Under the pieces are notes generated by a model. It worked only from the letters and a program-made list of their open reading frames with translations, made no database searches and was not told the origin of the DNA. 64,000 nt of DNA, taken from NCBI GenBank assembly GCA_001464935.1, contig LNEL01000049.1, forward strand, positions 1 through 64,000, given 5' to 3'. Below, piece by piece: positions 45,743-54,999 of this stretch. A program made the translations under genes and the position numbers. Every line of letters starts with the position of its first letter. Positions within the stretch are counted from its first letter, which is position 1. The DNA is from Gammaproteobacteria bacterium Ga0077536 (GTDB lineage Bacteria; Pseudomonadota; Gammaproteobacteria; Ga0077536).

Positions 45743-48544
45743 ATGTCGCGCAAGTCCAGCAGGCGCCATGCCCGACCACGCCGGTGGACGTGGATTGCTA
45801 CCGTCGCCGCCTGCGCGGTCCTGGGCGGGGCGTGGTGGTTCGTCTCGCGCGGGTTCGGGGACAACCCGGATAAGGCCATCGCCGAGGCCCGAGAGCACCT
45901 GACGAGCGGCGAATCCGCGCCTGCCATCGTCCTCCTGCGGGCGGCATTGCAGGCGCGGCCCAAGGACGCAGTCGCCCGCGAACTGCTGGGTCAGGCCTAT
46001 CTGCAAGCGGGCGACCCGGCCGGCGCCGTGAAAGAACTGCGACGTGCCATCGCCTTGGGGCGCGAAAGCGCCGACAACCTGCGCAGCCTGGCGCGCGCGC
46101 ACCTGCTCAGGGGCGAATTCGACCTCGCCAACGCGCGGCTGGCCTCGGCGCGCGATGACAACAACCCCGACTGGCAATTGCTGAGCGCCGATGTACTCGC
46201 GGCCAAAGGAGCGTTCGGCGACGCGTTGTCGTTCTATGAACGGGCCATTGTCCTGGCGCCGGCCAGGCTCGAGGGTTATCTCGGCCTGGCCCGAGCGCAC
46301 ATGGGGCAGGGCGATCTGACCGCTGCCGAAGCCGCGTTGACGCGGGCGACGGAGCGCGAGATCAGCGGCACGGGCCTGTGGTTGCTGCAAGGCGAACTCG
46401 GCCTTGCCCGACGCCGCTTCGAGGATGCCCGCAGCGCCTTCGATCGGGTGCTGCAGGTGACACCCACGCACGAGTTCGCTCTCTTCGGAGCCGCGTCCGC
46501 GGCGCTCGGCAATGAACGTTTCGACACCGCGACCGAGCTGCTCGATCGCCTGCCGGAGATGGCGCAGGAGGGACCGCGCGCGCTGTTCCTGCGGGCCATG
46601 GTCGCGGCTGGCCAGCGCGAGCCCGAAGCAGCGCTGAATCTGCTGCGCAGGGTGCTGGCCGCGGCGCCGGCACATGCCGAGAGCCTGCGCCAGGCCGCGC
46701 GCCTGCATTTTCAACTGGCGGAGTACGGCCCGGCCGAGCACATGCTGCGCAAGCTGCTGAAGCAGGATGCGACCGACGCGATGGCGCTGCGCATGCTCGA
46801 AGCCGTCCAGCTTGCGTCGGGGCAGTTCGATGGGGGCGCCTATGACCTCAATGCCATTGCCGAGGCGCGCCGCGAGGATCCGCAGATGCTGGCCCTGCTC
46901 GGCGCCGTGCTGATGCGCAGTGGCGATTTCGCAGCCGGAGAGCGCGTGCTCAGCAAGGCCGCCGCAGCGAGCACCGGTTCGCTCGCGCTGGAACGTCAGC
47001 TGCTGCTGTCCAAGCTCGCCAGTGCCAAGTTCGACGAAGTCCTGGCCGGCGTGCCCGCGCTGAAGCAACTGGGCGACAAGACACTGGTGCCGGACATGCT
47101 GCTCGTCGCGGCGCACATCGGTCGCAAGGATCCGGACGCCGCGCTGGTCGCGGCCCGCGCACTCGTGGCAGCGAACCCGCAGGATCCGTACGCGCTGAAC
47201 ACCCTGGCGTTCGTGCATGAACTCGCCGACCAGCGCGAGGAGGCGGTGCGCACGTATGAACAGGCGCTGGCGGTTTCACCAGGTTTCGATGGGGCGCTGC
47301 TGAATCTGGCACGCCTGGACCTCGCAGCAGGTGAGCATGCACGCGCACGGGAACGGTACCGGCAGTTGCTCGAGGCGCAACCGGAGCACGCGCTGGCACT
47401 CGAGGGACTCGCCCTGCTGGCGATGCGGGACAAAGACCCCGCACAGGCGGTCGAACTCTGGCAGCAGGCGCGGCGCGCGAACCCCGACGCGCTGCGACCG
47501 CGCTTGCAGCTGGCCCGGCAGGCCCGTGAGCGCGGGGCCTTTGATGAAGCTGTCGATTACGCCCGCGAGGCCTACCAGGTCGCACCTTATGCGCCGGGCG
47601 TCCAGCTCGAATACTGTCTGAGCCTGCTCGCGGCAGGTCGCCATGACGATGCCGTGCCGCTGGCGCGTCTGCTCGCCACGCGCTATCCGGACGACGGCAC
47701 GCTGGCGCGCCTGCTCGCGATCGCGCTGGCGCGCAACAATGATGCCGATGGCCTGCGTGAGGTCTTGAGCGGCATGGCGGAGACTGCGCCGGACAATCTC
47801 GATGCACGGGTGGCGCTGGCGCGGCTCGCGCTGCACGAGGGCAAGGCCGATGAGGCGGCCAGGCTGGCCGCGGAGATCGGGCAGCATCCGAAGGGCGCCG
47901 CCCTGGGCCATGAACTGCGCGGCGACGCGGCGGCTGCCGCGATGCGCGCCGGTGCCGCGGCCGATGCGTATGCCAGGGCCTTCGAATTGGCACCGACGCG
48001 CGCGCGTCTCCTCAAACTCGATGACTGGGAGCGACGGGCCGGCCGCCCCGGCCGCCGGCTCGAGGCGTGGTTGCGCCAACACCCGGACGACTTGCAGGTG
48101 CAGACGGCGCAGGCCCGGCATCTGCAGGCGGCGGGGGACGACCAGGGCGCAATCGCGCTGTACGAGCGCGTGCTGGCCGGGGCCTCGGACAGCGCCGTCA
48201 TCCGCAACAACCTCGCGTGGCTTTATCGCAAGATTGGCGACGGCCGTGCCCTCGAAATGGCCGAGCAGGCCTATAAGCTCGCGCCGAAGCGGGCGGAGAT
48301 CGTCGACACCTACGGCTGGATCCTGCTCGAGCAGGGACGTCACGAGCAGGCGGTCAAAATCCTGGAACAGGCGCTGACGCTGGCGCCGGAGAATCCGGAT
48401 ATCCGCTTTCACTGGGCCAGCGCGCTGGAACGCACCGGTCGCGAGGAGGATGCGTTGCGTGAACTGGACGCCCTGTTGCGACAGCCCGGCGACTTCGAAT
48501 CCCGCGCGCTCGCCGAGCAGCTTCGTTTCGATCTCGAATCCTGA
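45743..48544 (+). CDS. large TPR protein, PrsT-like
   Basis: The 933-residue protein has an Arg-rich start, one membrane helix (TWIATVAACAVLGGAWWFV) and then about 25 TPR-like helical pairs, including DKAIAEAREHLTSGE, AVKELRRAIALG and AVKILEQALTLAPENPDIRFH at the C-terminus. Overall layout resembles PrsT, the TPR protein of PEP-CTERM/exosortase systems, but no exosortase or polysaccharide genes are seen here. A general periplasmic scaffold is equally plausible. It begins 24 bp after dsbC and may share its transcript. Confidence 0.7.
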   Translation: MSRKSSRRHARPRRWTWIATVAACAVLGGAWWFVSRGFGDNPDKAIAEAREHLTSGESAPAIVLLRAALQARPKDAVARELLGQAYLQAGDPAGAVKELRRAIALGRESADNLRSLARAHLLRGEFDLANARLASARDDNNPDWQLLSADVLAAKGAFGDALSFYERAIVLAPARLEGYLGLARAHMGQGDLTAAEAALTRATEREISGTGLWLLQGELGLARRRFEDARSAFDRVLQVTPTHEFALFGAASAALGNERFDTATELLDRLPEMAQEGPRALFLRAMVAAGQREPEAALNLLRRVLAAAPAHAESLRQAARLHFQLAEYGPAEHMLRKLLKQDATDAMALRMLEAVQLASGQFDGGAYDLNAIAEARREDPQMLALLGAVLMRSGDFAAGERVLSKAAAASTGSLALERQLLLSKLASAKFDEVLAGVPALKQLGDKTLVPDMLLVAAHIGRKDPDAALVAARALVAANPQDPYALNTLAFVHELADQREEAVRTYEQALAVSPGFDGALLNLARLDLAAGEHARARERYRQLLEAQPEHALALEGLALLAMRDKDPAQAVELWQQARRANPDALRPRLQLARQARERGAFDEAVDYAREAYQVAPYAPGVQLEYCLSLLAAGRHDDAVPLARLLATRYPDDGTLARLLAIALARNNDADGLREVLSGMAETAPDNLDARVALARLALHEGKADEAARLAAEIGQHPKGAALGHELRGDAAAAAMRAGAAADAYARAFELAPTRARLLKLDDWERRAGRPGRRLEAWLRQHPDDLQVQTAQARHLQAAGDDQGAIALYERVLAGASDSAVIRNNLAWLYRKIGDGRALEMAEQAYKLAPKRAEIVDTYGWILLEQGRHEQAVKILEQALTLAPENPDIRFHWASALERTGREEDALRELDALLRQPGDFESRALAEQLRFDLES

Positions 48545-48553
48545 GCCTGCCCG

Positions 48554-49294
48554 TCAGGGCGACACGCTCGACATCACTGCGGTCGTCACGCCGCCATCCT
48601 TCTCCGTGTATTCGATACGCACCGGCAGATAGCCCAGCGCGGCCGCGCACCACAGCACCGTACGGCGCCCGTCGCTGCGACTGTAGGCCACCGGCACCGT
48701 GTCGTACTGCTTTCCGGCTGCCTGCACACGTTCGGCCGGTCGAAGTGCGAGGACATAGTCCTTGGTCGCGCCGACGTCGGCGACCCGGTAGCTCAGCGTC
48801 GTCGCGCCGGCAGCCAGGTCGCGCATCAGCGCGAGCTGATAGTTCAGCTTGTCGAGCGTGCCGCTGGTCACCGGCGAGTCGACCTTCGTGCCGTTGACGG
48901 TCGCCGCCGCGAGTCCGGCGTTCCAGTCGAACGTCAGCGTCGTTTCCTTGATCTTCTTGCCCGACTTTTTGCGATGGGCATAGCGCTGTGCCTGCGGCTG
49001 GTCAGCCGTCCAGGTGCCGATGCTGGACTCCTCGATGCGCGTGGGTTTCAACAGCGCAACGAGCCCTTCGGCTTCGATGATCGATGTGAAACGGTAATCG
49101 CCAGTGGCATCGATCTCGAACCGGCGATGCATGCTGCCGGCGGCAACCCCGCCGGTCTTCACGCGGTAGACGACATCGAACGCCTGTGGCGGAGCCGACG
49201 CTTCAGCGGCCGCAGGCATGGCGGTGGTGACGCAGGACAGGCTCGCGGCGAGGATCCACAGGGCCTTTGATGCGGCATGTCGCAGTGGGTGCAT
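48554..49294 (-). CDS. DUF3108 exported protein
   Basis: ATG 49294 (MHPLRHAASKALWILAASLS) starts a 246-residue protein with a signal peptide ending near AMPAAA. The mature domain has the beta-rich pattern of DUF3108: FDVVYRVKTGGVAAGSMHRRFEI, KIKETTLTFDWNAG, and a C-terminal RTVLWCAAALGYLPVRIEYTEKDGG. Function is unknown; members are predicted periplasmic. It is divergent from hldE, separated by about 95 bp that should hold both promoters. Confidence 0.8.
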   Translation of the reverse strand: MHPLRHAASKALWILAASLSCVTTAMPAAAEASAPPQAFDVVYRVKTGGVAAGSMHRRFEIDATGDYRFTSIIEAEGLVALLKPTRIEESSIGTWTADQPQAQRYAHRKKSGKKIKETTLTFDWNAGLAAATVNGTKVDSPVTSGTLDKLNYQLALMRDLAAGATTLSYRVADVGATKDYVLALRPAERVQAAGKQYDTVPVAYSRSDGRRTVLWCAAALGYLPVRIEYTEKDGGVTTAVMSSVSP

Positions 49295-49389
49295 GTGATA
49301 GAATCCTGCCGAAAAATGCGCGCCCCGGGTGCGCGGGTGACCCTGCTGTTTCCGATAGCCTGTGACGGCCAGTATACACATCGAATCCC

Positions 49390-50823
49390 ATGAAGCCTGA
49401 CGTCGAACGCCTGCGCAATGCGCGCGTCATGGTCGTGGGTGACGTGATGCTCGATCGCTACTGGACCGGCACCACTTCGCGCATATCGCCCGAGGCACCG
49501 GTACCGGTGGTGCGGGTCGCCGGCCACGAGGACCGTGCCGGTGGCGCAGCCAACGTCGCCGCGAACGCGGTCGCGGTGGGTGCGCAGGCCATCCTGGTCG
49601 GTCTCGTCGGCGACGACAGTGACGGCGAGGCGCTGCGGGCCTGCTGTACAGCGGCCGGCATCGACGCGAAGCTGCAACGCGCCGCCGAACGCACCACCGT
49701 CAAGCTGAGGGTGCTTGCCCAGCACCAGCAATTGTTGCGGGTCGATTTCGAAGCGGTGCCCACGCGCGAGTGTCTCGACGTCACGCCCGAACTCGTGGCG
49801 CTGATGTCCGGCCTTGGCGCGGTGGTGCTGTCCGACTACGCCAAAGGGGCCTTGCTCAATCCCGCGCCCTGGATCGACCTCGCGCGTAGCCACCACAAAC
49901 CCGTCGTCGTCGATCCCAAGAGTCGCGACTTCAGCCGCTATGCCGGCGCCGATTTGATCACTCCGAACAGCGCCGAATTCGAAGCCGTGGTCGGCCTCTG
50001 CCGCACCGACGCGGAGCTCGCCGAGCGCGGTGTGCGGTTGTGCCGGGAACACGGGCTGGGCGCGGTGCTCGTGACGCGTGGCGAGCGCGGCATGTCGCTG
50101 ATCAGGGCTGACGGCGAACCCCTGCATCTGCGGGCACAGGCGCGTGACGTCTACGATGTCACCGGCGCCGGCGACACGGTGTGCGCCATCGCTGCGTGCG
50201 CACTCGCTGCCGGCAGCGATCTCGCCACCGCCACCACGCTAGCGAACATCGCGGCCGGCCTGGTCGTAGGTAAACTCGGCACCGCGGTGGTGACCAACGC
50301 CGAATTGTTGGCTGCCGCGCAGCCGCAGCGGCGCGCGACGCCGCTGCCGGCCAGTGAAGCACAGTTGTTCGATGCGCTCGACGTCGCGCGCGCGTGCGGC
50401 GAACGCATCGTGATGACGAATGGCTGCTTCGACATTCTGCACGCCGGCCACGTGCGCTACCTCGAAGAAGCCGCCGCGCTCGGCGACCGGTTGATCGTGG
50501 CCGTCAACACCGATGCGTCGGTCCGACGTCTCAAAGGCCCGACGCGACCGGTCAATACCCTGACGCAACGCTGCGAAGTACTGGCGGGCCTGCGCGCCGT
50601 CGACTGGGTAATCCCGTTCGATGAAGACACGCCGCAGCGGCTGATTGCCGCGATCGGTCCGGACGTGCTCGTCAAGGGCGGTGATTACCGCATCGCGGAC
50701 ATCGCCGGCGCGGATGACGTGTTGAAACGCGGTGGCCGCGTGCTGACATTGGCTTATCACGATGGCCTGTCGACCACCCGCATCATCGATGCCGCGCGTG
50801 GCGGCACAGAGGAGGGCGCATGA
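49390..50823 (+). CDS. hldE: bifunctional heptose-7-phosphate kinase / heptose-1-phosphate adenylyltransferase
   Basis: The 477-residue fusion has a PfkB-type kinase domain (VMLDRYWTGTTSRISPEAPVP, then DVTGAGDTVCAIAA) in residues 1-315 and a cytidylyltransferase-like domain from about 335 (MTNGCFDILHAGHVRYLEEA, VNTDASVRRLKG). It carries out two steps of ADP-heptose synthesis for LPS inner core. Its stop overlaps hldD by 4 nt, so hldE-hldD-waaA is a coupled operon. Confidence 0.97.
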   Translation: MKPDVERLRNARVMVVGDVMLDRYWTGTTSRISPEAPVPVVRVAGHEDRAGGAANVAANAVAVGAQAILVGLVGDDSDGEALRACCTAAGIDAKLQRAAERTTVKLRVLAQHQQLLRVDFEAVPTRECLDVTPELVALMSGLGAVVLSDYAKGALLNPAPWIDLARSHHKPVVVDPKSRDFSRYAGADLITPNSAEFEAVVGLCRTDAELAERGVRLCREHGLGAVLVTRGERGMSLIRADGEPLHLRAQARDVYDVTGAGDTVCAIAACALAAGSDLATATTLANIAAGLVVGKLGTAVVTNAELLAAAQPQRRATPLPASEAQLFDALDVARACGERIVMTNGCFDILHAGHVRYLEEAAALGDRLIVAVNTDASVRRLKGPTRPVNTLTQRCEVLAGLRAVDWVIPFDEDTPQRLIAAIGPDVLVKGGDYRIADIAGADDVLKRGGRVLTLAYHDGLSTTRIIDAARGGTEEGA

Positions 50824-51764
50824 TCGTTGTCACCGGGGGGCTCGGCTTCATCGGCAGTAACCTGGTGCACCAGCTCAACGCGCGCGGCCGTTCCGACATC
50901 GTCGTCGTCGACGATTTCACCAACGGCCACAAGATGGCCAATCTGCGCGACGCGACGATCGTCGACTATTACGATCGGCACGAATTCCTCGGCCGTTTCG
51001 AGCAGGTGGCCCGCGCGGGCGGCGGCATCGAAACGGTTTATCACCTCGGCGCCTGCTCGGATACCACGGAGTGGAACGGGCGCGCCATGATGGCCGACAA
51101 CTTCAGCTACTCGCGCGACCTGCTGACTCTGTGCGAGACACGCAATATCCCGTTCATCTATGCCTCCAGTGCTGCCGTCTACGGACTCAGTCGCGACTGT
51201 GAGGAGTCGCCGCGCTGCGAAGCGCCGCTGAACGTCTACGGGTATTCGAAACTCGCCTTCGATCAACACGTCCGGCAGCGCCTCGGCCGCTCCCGCTCGC
51301 GGATCGTCGGCCTGCGGTATTTCAACGTGTACGGTCCGCGCGAGCAGCACAAGGCGCGCATGGCGAGCGTCGCGTTTCACTTCAATCAGCAGTTGCAGAC
51401 AACCGGCGTGGTCAAGCTGTTCGGTGCGTCGCATGGCGTCGGCGCAGGCGAGCAGCGTCGCGATTTCATTCATGTCGACGATGTCGTCGATCAGACTCTC
51501 TGGTTCGGCGCAGCAGCCGACGTGTCAGGTATTTTCAACTGCGGCACCGGGCAGGCGGCGACGTTCAATGACGTCGCGAATGCCGTCATCGCGTGGCATG
51601 GCCGTGGTGCCATCGAGTACATCCCGTTTCCGGCCGACCTCCTCGGTGCCTACCAGGCGCATACTCTCGCGCTGCTCGCCCGCACGCGTGCCGCCGGTTA
51701 CCTGCGCGCGCAGCAGCCGGTGACAACGGGCGTACGCGCGTACCTGGACTGGCTCAACGGATGA
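50820..51764 (+). CDS. hldD: ADP-L-glycero-D-manno-heptose-6-epimerase
   Basis: The 314-residue extended SDR starts MIVVTGGLGFIGSNLVHQL (NADP-binding loop), has the epimerase YxxxK as YGYSKLAFDQ, and YFNVYGPREQHKARMASV, typical of HldD. It inverts C6 of ADP-heptose to the form used by LPS heptosyltransferases. It overlaps hldE and waaA by 4 nt each (ATGA). Confidence 0.96.
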   Translation: MIVVTGGLGFIGSNLVHQLNARGRSDIVVVDDFTNGHKMANLRDATIVDYYDRHEFLGRFEQVARAGGGIETVYHLGACSDTTEWNGRAMMADNFSYSRDLLTLCETRNIPFIYASSAAVYGLSRDCEESPRCEAPLNVYGYSKLAFDQHVRQRLGRSRSRIVGLRYFNVYGPREQHKARMASVAFHFNQQLQTTGVVKLFGASHGVGAGEQRRDFIHVDDVVDQTLWFGAAADVSGIFNCGTGQAATFNDVANAVIAWHGRGAIEYIPFPADLLGAYQAHTLALLARTRAAGYLRAQQPVTTGVRAYLDWLNG

Positions 51765-53029
51765 GGTGGCTGTACAGCGCAGCGTTTCTGCTGCTGCTGC
51801 CGGTCGTGCTGGTCCGCCTTGCGTGGCGCGCGCTCGGCAACGCCGCCTATCGGGATCGCTGGCGACAGCGCTTCGGCGTCTATGACGCCGCGCCGAGGCT
51901 CGATGCGCCGGTGTGGGTGCATGCGGTGTCCGTCGGCGAAGTCGGCGCCGCGGCGCCGCTGATTCGTGCGCTACGCGAGCGCTTTCCGTACGTCCCGATC
52001 CTGATCACCACCACGACGCCGACCGGCTACGACACCGTGGCGCGCCAGTTCGGCAGTACCGTTCAGCACGTCTATTTCCCCTACGACCTGCCGTGGATCG
52101 TCCGGCGCTTTCTGCGCAGGTTCAAACCACGCATGGCGCTGCTGATGGAAACCGAGCTGTGGCCGAACATGATTCACGAGTGTCGCCGTGCGGCGATCCC
52201 GGTCGTGCTCGTGAACGGACGGATGTCGGCACGGTCGGCACGGCGCTACCGTGCCCTCGGTGGCTTCACGGCCGCCATGTTGCAGCAGCTGACGCGGCTG
52301 GCCGCGCAGACCGGCGCCGACGCCGAACGTCTGCGCGAGCTGGGCGCGCCGGCTGAGCGCATCAGCATCACCGGCAGCCTGAAGTTCGACGTGCATCTGC
52401 CGGCCAGCGTGTTCGAGGAGGGCGCCGCCATCCGGCGCGAACTCGGCATCAACCGTCCGATCCTGATGGCCGGGAGCACGCGGCCGGGTGAAGAGCACAT
52501 TCTGCTCGAGGTGTTGCAGCAGCTGCGCGCGAGCTTCCCGACCGTGTTGCTGGTGATAGCGCCCCGCCATCCGGAGCGCTTCGAAGCGGTGGTCGATGCG
52601 TGCCGCAAGGCTGGTCTGTGTGTGGCACGGCGTCGCGGCACTGAGGGCTGTGGCGCTGAAGTTGATGTCTTTGTGGTCGATACCATGGGCGAGCTGCTGA
52701 AGTTCTATGCGGCTGCCGACGTTGCTTTCGTCGGCGGCAGTCTGGCGCCGTTCGGCGGCCAGAACGTGCTCGAGCCGGCCGCGCTGGGAATTCCCATTGT
52801 CACGGGGCCGCATCTGTTCAACTTTGAAGAGATTGCGACGAAGTTGCGCGCGGCAGGCGCACTCGACATCGCCAGCGACGCGACAGCGCTGACGGCAATC
52901 GTGGCGGGCTGGCTCGCCGACAGCGATCGCCGGGATGCCGCGGGTCGCGCCGGCGGCGATATCGTCGCGAGCAACAAGGGCGCGACGGACGCAGTCCTGG
53001 ACGTGTTGCTCGAAGCAGGCTTGCGCTGA
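51761..53029 (+). CDS. waaA: 3-deoxy-D-manno-octulosonic acid (Kdo) transferase
   Basis: ATG 51761 overlaps the hldD stop (ATGA), giving 422 residues. It has an N-terminal membrane anchor (LYSAAFLLLLPVVLVRLAWR), WVHAVSVGEVGAAAPLI, METELWPNMIHECRR (catalytic region), and FVGGSLAPFGGQNVLEPAALG with the nucleotide-binding Glu of GT-B enzymes. WaaA attaches Kdo to lipid A from CMP-Kdo. Co-location with heptose genes supports inner-core assembly. Confidence 0.96.
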   Translation: MRWLYSAAFLLLLPVVLVRLAWRALGNAAYRDRWRQRFGVYDAAPRLDAPVWVHAVSVGEVGAAAPLIRALRERFPYVPILITTTTPTGYDTVARQFGSTVQHVYFPYDLPWIVRRFLRRFKPRMALLMETELWPNMIHECRRAAIPVVLVNGRMSARSARRYRALGGFTAAMLQQLTRLAAQTGADAERLRELGAPAERISITGSLKFDVHLPASVFEEGAAIRRELGINRPILMAGSTRPGEEHILLEVLQQLRASFPTVLLVIAPRHPERFEAVVDACRKAGLCVARRRGTEGCGAEVDVFVVDTMGELLKFYAAADVAFVGGSLAPFGGQNVLEPAALGIPIVTGPHLFNFEEIATKLRAAGALDIASDATALTAIVAGWLADSDRRDAAGRAGGDIVASNKGATDAVLDVLLEAGLR

Positions 53030-53031
53030 GT

Positions 53032-53067
53032 GGCACCGGAATTGAGGCAGGCTTCTCGTCCGGTGCC
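53032..53067 (+). terminator. hairpin after waaA
   Basis: GGCACCGGA (53032) pairs exactly with TCCGGTGCC (53059) over 9 bp around an 18-nt loop, beginning just after the waaA stop. No T-run follows, so it may need Rho or act as a stabilising 3' structure. Confidence 0.45.
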
Positions 53068-53142
53068 GCCTGACGGGGTTATCCTTGGCCACACAGCGCG
53101 TTGCGCAGTCGCACACGCGGGATTCGCGGGGAGGAAAGTGTA

Positions 53143-53820
53143 ATGAAGCGGACCATTTTCAACATGTCGAACGTCGCCGGTGGACTCGTGCTGTCGGCCT
53201 GCATGAGCCTGCCCGGTGTGGCCACTGCGCAGCAGGGACAGCCGTTCGCCTATCCCAACGGCGGCCAGAGCCAGGAACAGCAGGCGAGCGATCGCTTCCA
53301 GTGTCACCAATGGTCTGTGTCCCAGACGGGTTTCGATCCGACCACGGCACCGCCGGTGGCAGCCCCGAGCACTGCGGTGCCACCGCCGCCACCGCCGAAT
53401 TACGGCTACAGCGATCAGCCTCAACAGCAGCCCCAGCAGCAACAGGGCGGCGGCTTTCTGGGGCTCGGCAATGGCGGGTTCTTCAAGGGCGGCGGCATCG
53501 TCGGCGACGCGGCAACCGGCGCCGCGCTGGGAGCGGCGGGCGGCGCCATCGCCGGCAACGCCGGCAAGGGAGCTGCGATCGGCGCATTGGCGTCGACGGT
53601 GTTCGGCGCGGTTTCGCGCTCGACGACGCAGAATACACCGCCACCCCCGCCCCCCCAGCAGCAGGGCTACGACTACTACCAGCAGCAGCAGCAACAGCAG
53701 TACTACCAGCAGAACCAGGCGCAGGCGAACCAGGCATTCGAGCTGCGGCAGCGCCAGACGACGGACTACAACAACGCCTATTCGGCGTGCATGAAATCCC
53801 GCAACTACTCGGTGAACTGA
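53143..53820 (+). CDS. exported glycine-zipper protein with Gln/Tyr-rich repeats
   Basis: ATG 53143 follows GGGGAGGAAAG. The 225-residue product has a signal peptide (LVLSACMSLPGVATA), a Cys in RFQCHQWSVSQTGFDP, a Gln/Pro-rich linker, a glycine zipper (GDAATGAALGAAGGAIAGNAGKGAAIGA) likely to pack in a membrane, and a low-complexity YYQQQQQQQYYQQN tract before a conserved-looking C-terminus with YNNAYSACMKSRNYSV. Proteins with FQCHQWSVSQTGFDP and YxxAxxACMxxRxY ends are common as envelope proteins; no activity is known. Confidence 0.75.
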   Translation: MKRTIFNMSNVAGGLVLSACMSLPGVATAQQGQPFAYPNGGQSQEQQASDRFQCHQWSVSQTGFDPTTAPPVAAPSTAVPPPPPPNYGYSDQPQQQPQQQQGGGFLGLGNGGFFKGGGIVGDAATGAALGAAGGAIAGNAGKGAAIGALASTVFGAVSRSTTQNTPPPPPPQQQGYDYYQQQQQQQYYQQNQAQANQAFELRQRQTTDYNNAYSACMKSRNYSVN

Positions 53821-53846
53821 CGCACTGTCGCAGCCGGCCCGCAAAG

Positions 53847-54413
53847 ATGTTGTCAACGCAGGATTTCCCGGGCGAAGCCACGGCACAGACCGTGGTGCTG
53901 GACGTCGAGGCGTCGGGCTTCGGCCGCGGCAGTTATCCGATCGAGGTGGGCGTCGCGCTGGCCAGCGGGCACACGGCCTGCTTCCTGATCCGCCCGCAGG
54001 ACGACTGGACGCACTGGGATCCTGCCGCAGCCGCACTCCACGGCATCACACGTGAAGTCCTCGCCAACCGCGGACGACCGGTCGCTGAAGTCGCGGCAGC
54101 TCTCAACGATCTGCTCGCCGGGGCCGTGGTTTACACCGACGCCTGGGGGATGGACAGCTCATGGGTGGCGCTGTTGTTCGAACGCGCGCGCCTGACGCAG
54201 CGCTTCCGCCTCGAGGCCATTGCCGGCCTGCTGGACGACGAGCAGAAGGCGGTGTGGGCCGACTGCAAGTCGCGCGTGCGGGCGGAGATGAGCCTGACGC
54301 GCCATCGCGCGAGTGCTGACGCACTCGTGATTCAGCAGGCGCTCACGCGCACGAACCGTTTGCGCAGGGGCCCGCGACGGCCCCGCGCCCTCAGCGCAAC
54401 CAGCCCTGAATGA
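53847..54413 (+). CDS. DEDD-type 3'-5' exonuclease family protein
   Basis: ATG 53847 gives 188 residues; the tracked ORF extends through the preceding gene in another frame. VVLDVEASGFGRGSYPIEVG supplies the DxE of ExoI, TDAWGMDSSWVALLF the ExoII Asp, and HRASADAL the ExoIII His and Asp. It resembles small DnaQ-like exonucleases but lacks the polymerase-binding tail. The target nucleic acid is unknown. The 3' end overlaps the isochorismatase gene by 23 bp in convergent orientation. Confidence 0.82.
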   Translation: MLSTQDFPGEATAQTVVLDVEASGFGRGSYPIEVGVALASGHTACFLIRPQDDWTHWDPAAAALHGITREVLANRGRPVAEVAAALNDLLAGAVVYTDAWGMDSSWVALLFERARLTQRFRLEAIAGLLDDEQKAVWADCKSRVRAEMSLTRHRASADALVIQQALTRTNRLRRGPRRPRALSATSPE

Positions 54414-54972
54414 CCTTGAAGTGTTCGTGACGGGAATCGCCCATCCACTCGAACACCACTGACTCGGCGCTGACGATGTTGACGTTGCTCGCCCGCATGC
54501 GGTCGAGTGCATTCTGATAGTTTTCGAGCCGCCGCGAGCAGATCGCATCTTCGACGACGAAGACTTCCGCGCCCGTCGCCGCCAGATCCAACGCCGTCTG
54601 CAGCACGCAGATGTGCGCCTCCATGCCCACCAGCACCGCCTGCCGCCGTTGCAGGGCCGCGATGGCCGCCGGAAAACCATCGGCGTTCATGCAGCTGAAT
54701 GCCGTCTTGGAGAAATATTTGCGCGACGGCGGCAGCGCCTCGATGACCATCGGGTGCGTCACGCCGAGGCCCTGCGGATACTGCTCGGTTTGCATCACCG
54801 GCACACCAAGCAGGCTGGCCGAGCGACTCAGCAGGCAGGTGTTCTGCAGCACCCGGTTCAGGACCTTGCCCGGCATCGCATCGCCGAGTCGTTGCTGGAT
54901 ATCGACGACGATCAGGGTGCTGTCGTCGAGTCGACACTTGTGCGCGCCGGCAATGTGATTCGTGTTGGTCAT
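54391..54972 (-). CDS. isochorismatase-family cysteine hydrolase
   Basis: The 193-residue protein has the triad of this superfamily: Asp in LIVVDIQQRLGDAM, Lys in YFSKTAFSC, and Cys in GMEAHICVLQTALDL. EAHICVLQTALDL with QTEQYPQGLG places it near the YcaC/hydrolase branch, which acts on amides or nicotinamide-like compounds; a true isochorismatase role is unlikely. It is transcribed alone. Confidence 0.85.
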   Translation of the reverse strand: MTNTNHIAGAHKCRLDDSTLIVVDIQQRLGDAMPGKVLNRVLQNTCLLSRSASLLGVPVMQTEQYPQGLGVTHPMVIEALPPSRKYFSKTAFSCMNADGFPAAIAALQRRQAVLVGMEAHICVLQTALDLAATGAEVFVVEDAICSRRLENYQNALDRMRASNVNIVSAESVVFEWMGDSRHEHFKVIQGWLR

Positions 54973-54999
54973 GTGCTCCCCTTGTGATGCTTATGATGA

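Noticed and set aside
44969-47218. 749-residue minus-strand ORF
   Set aside because: Antisense to dsbC and the TPR protein; His/Arg-rich composition without domains.
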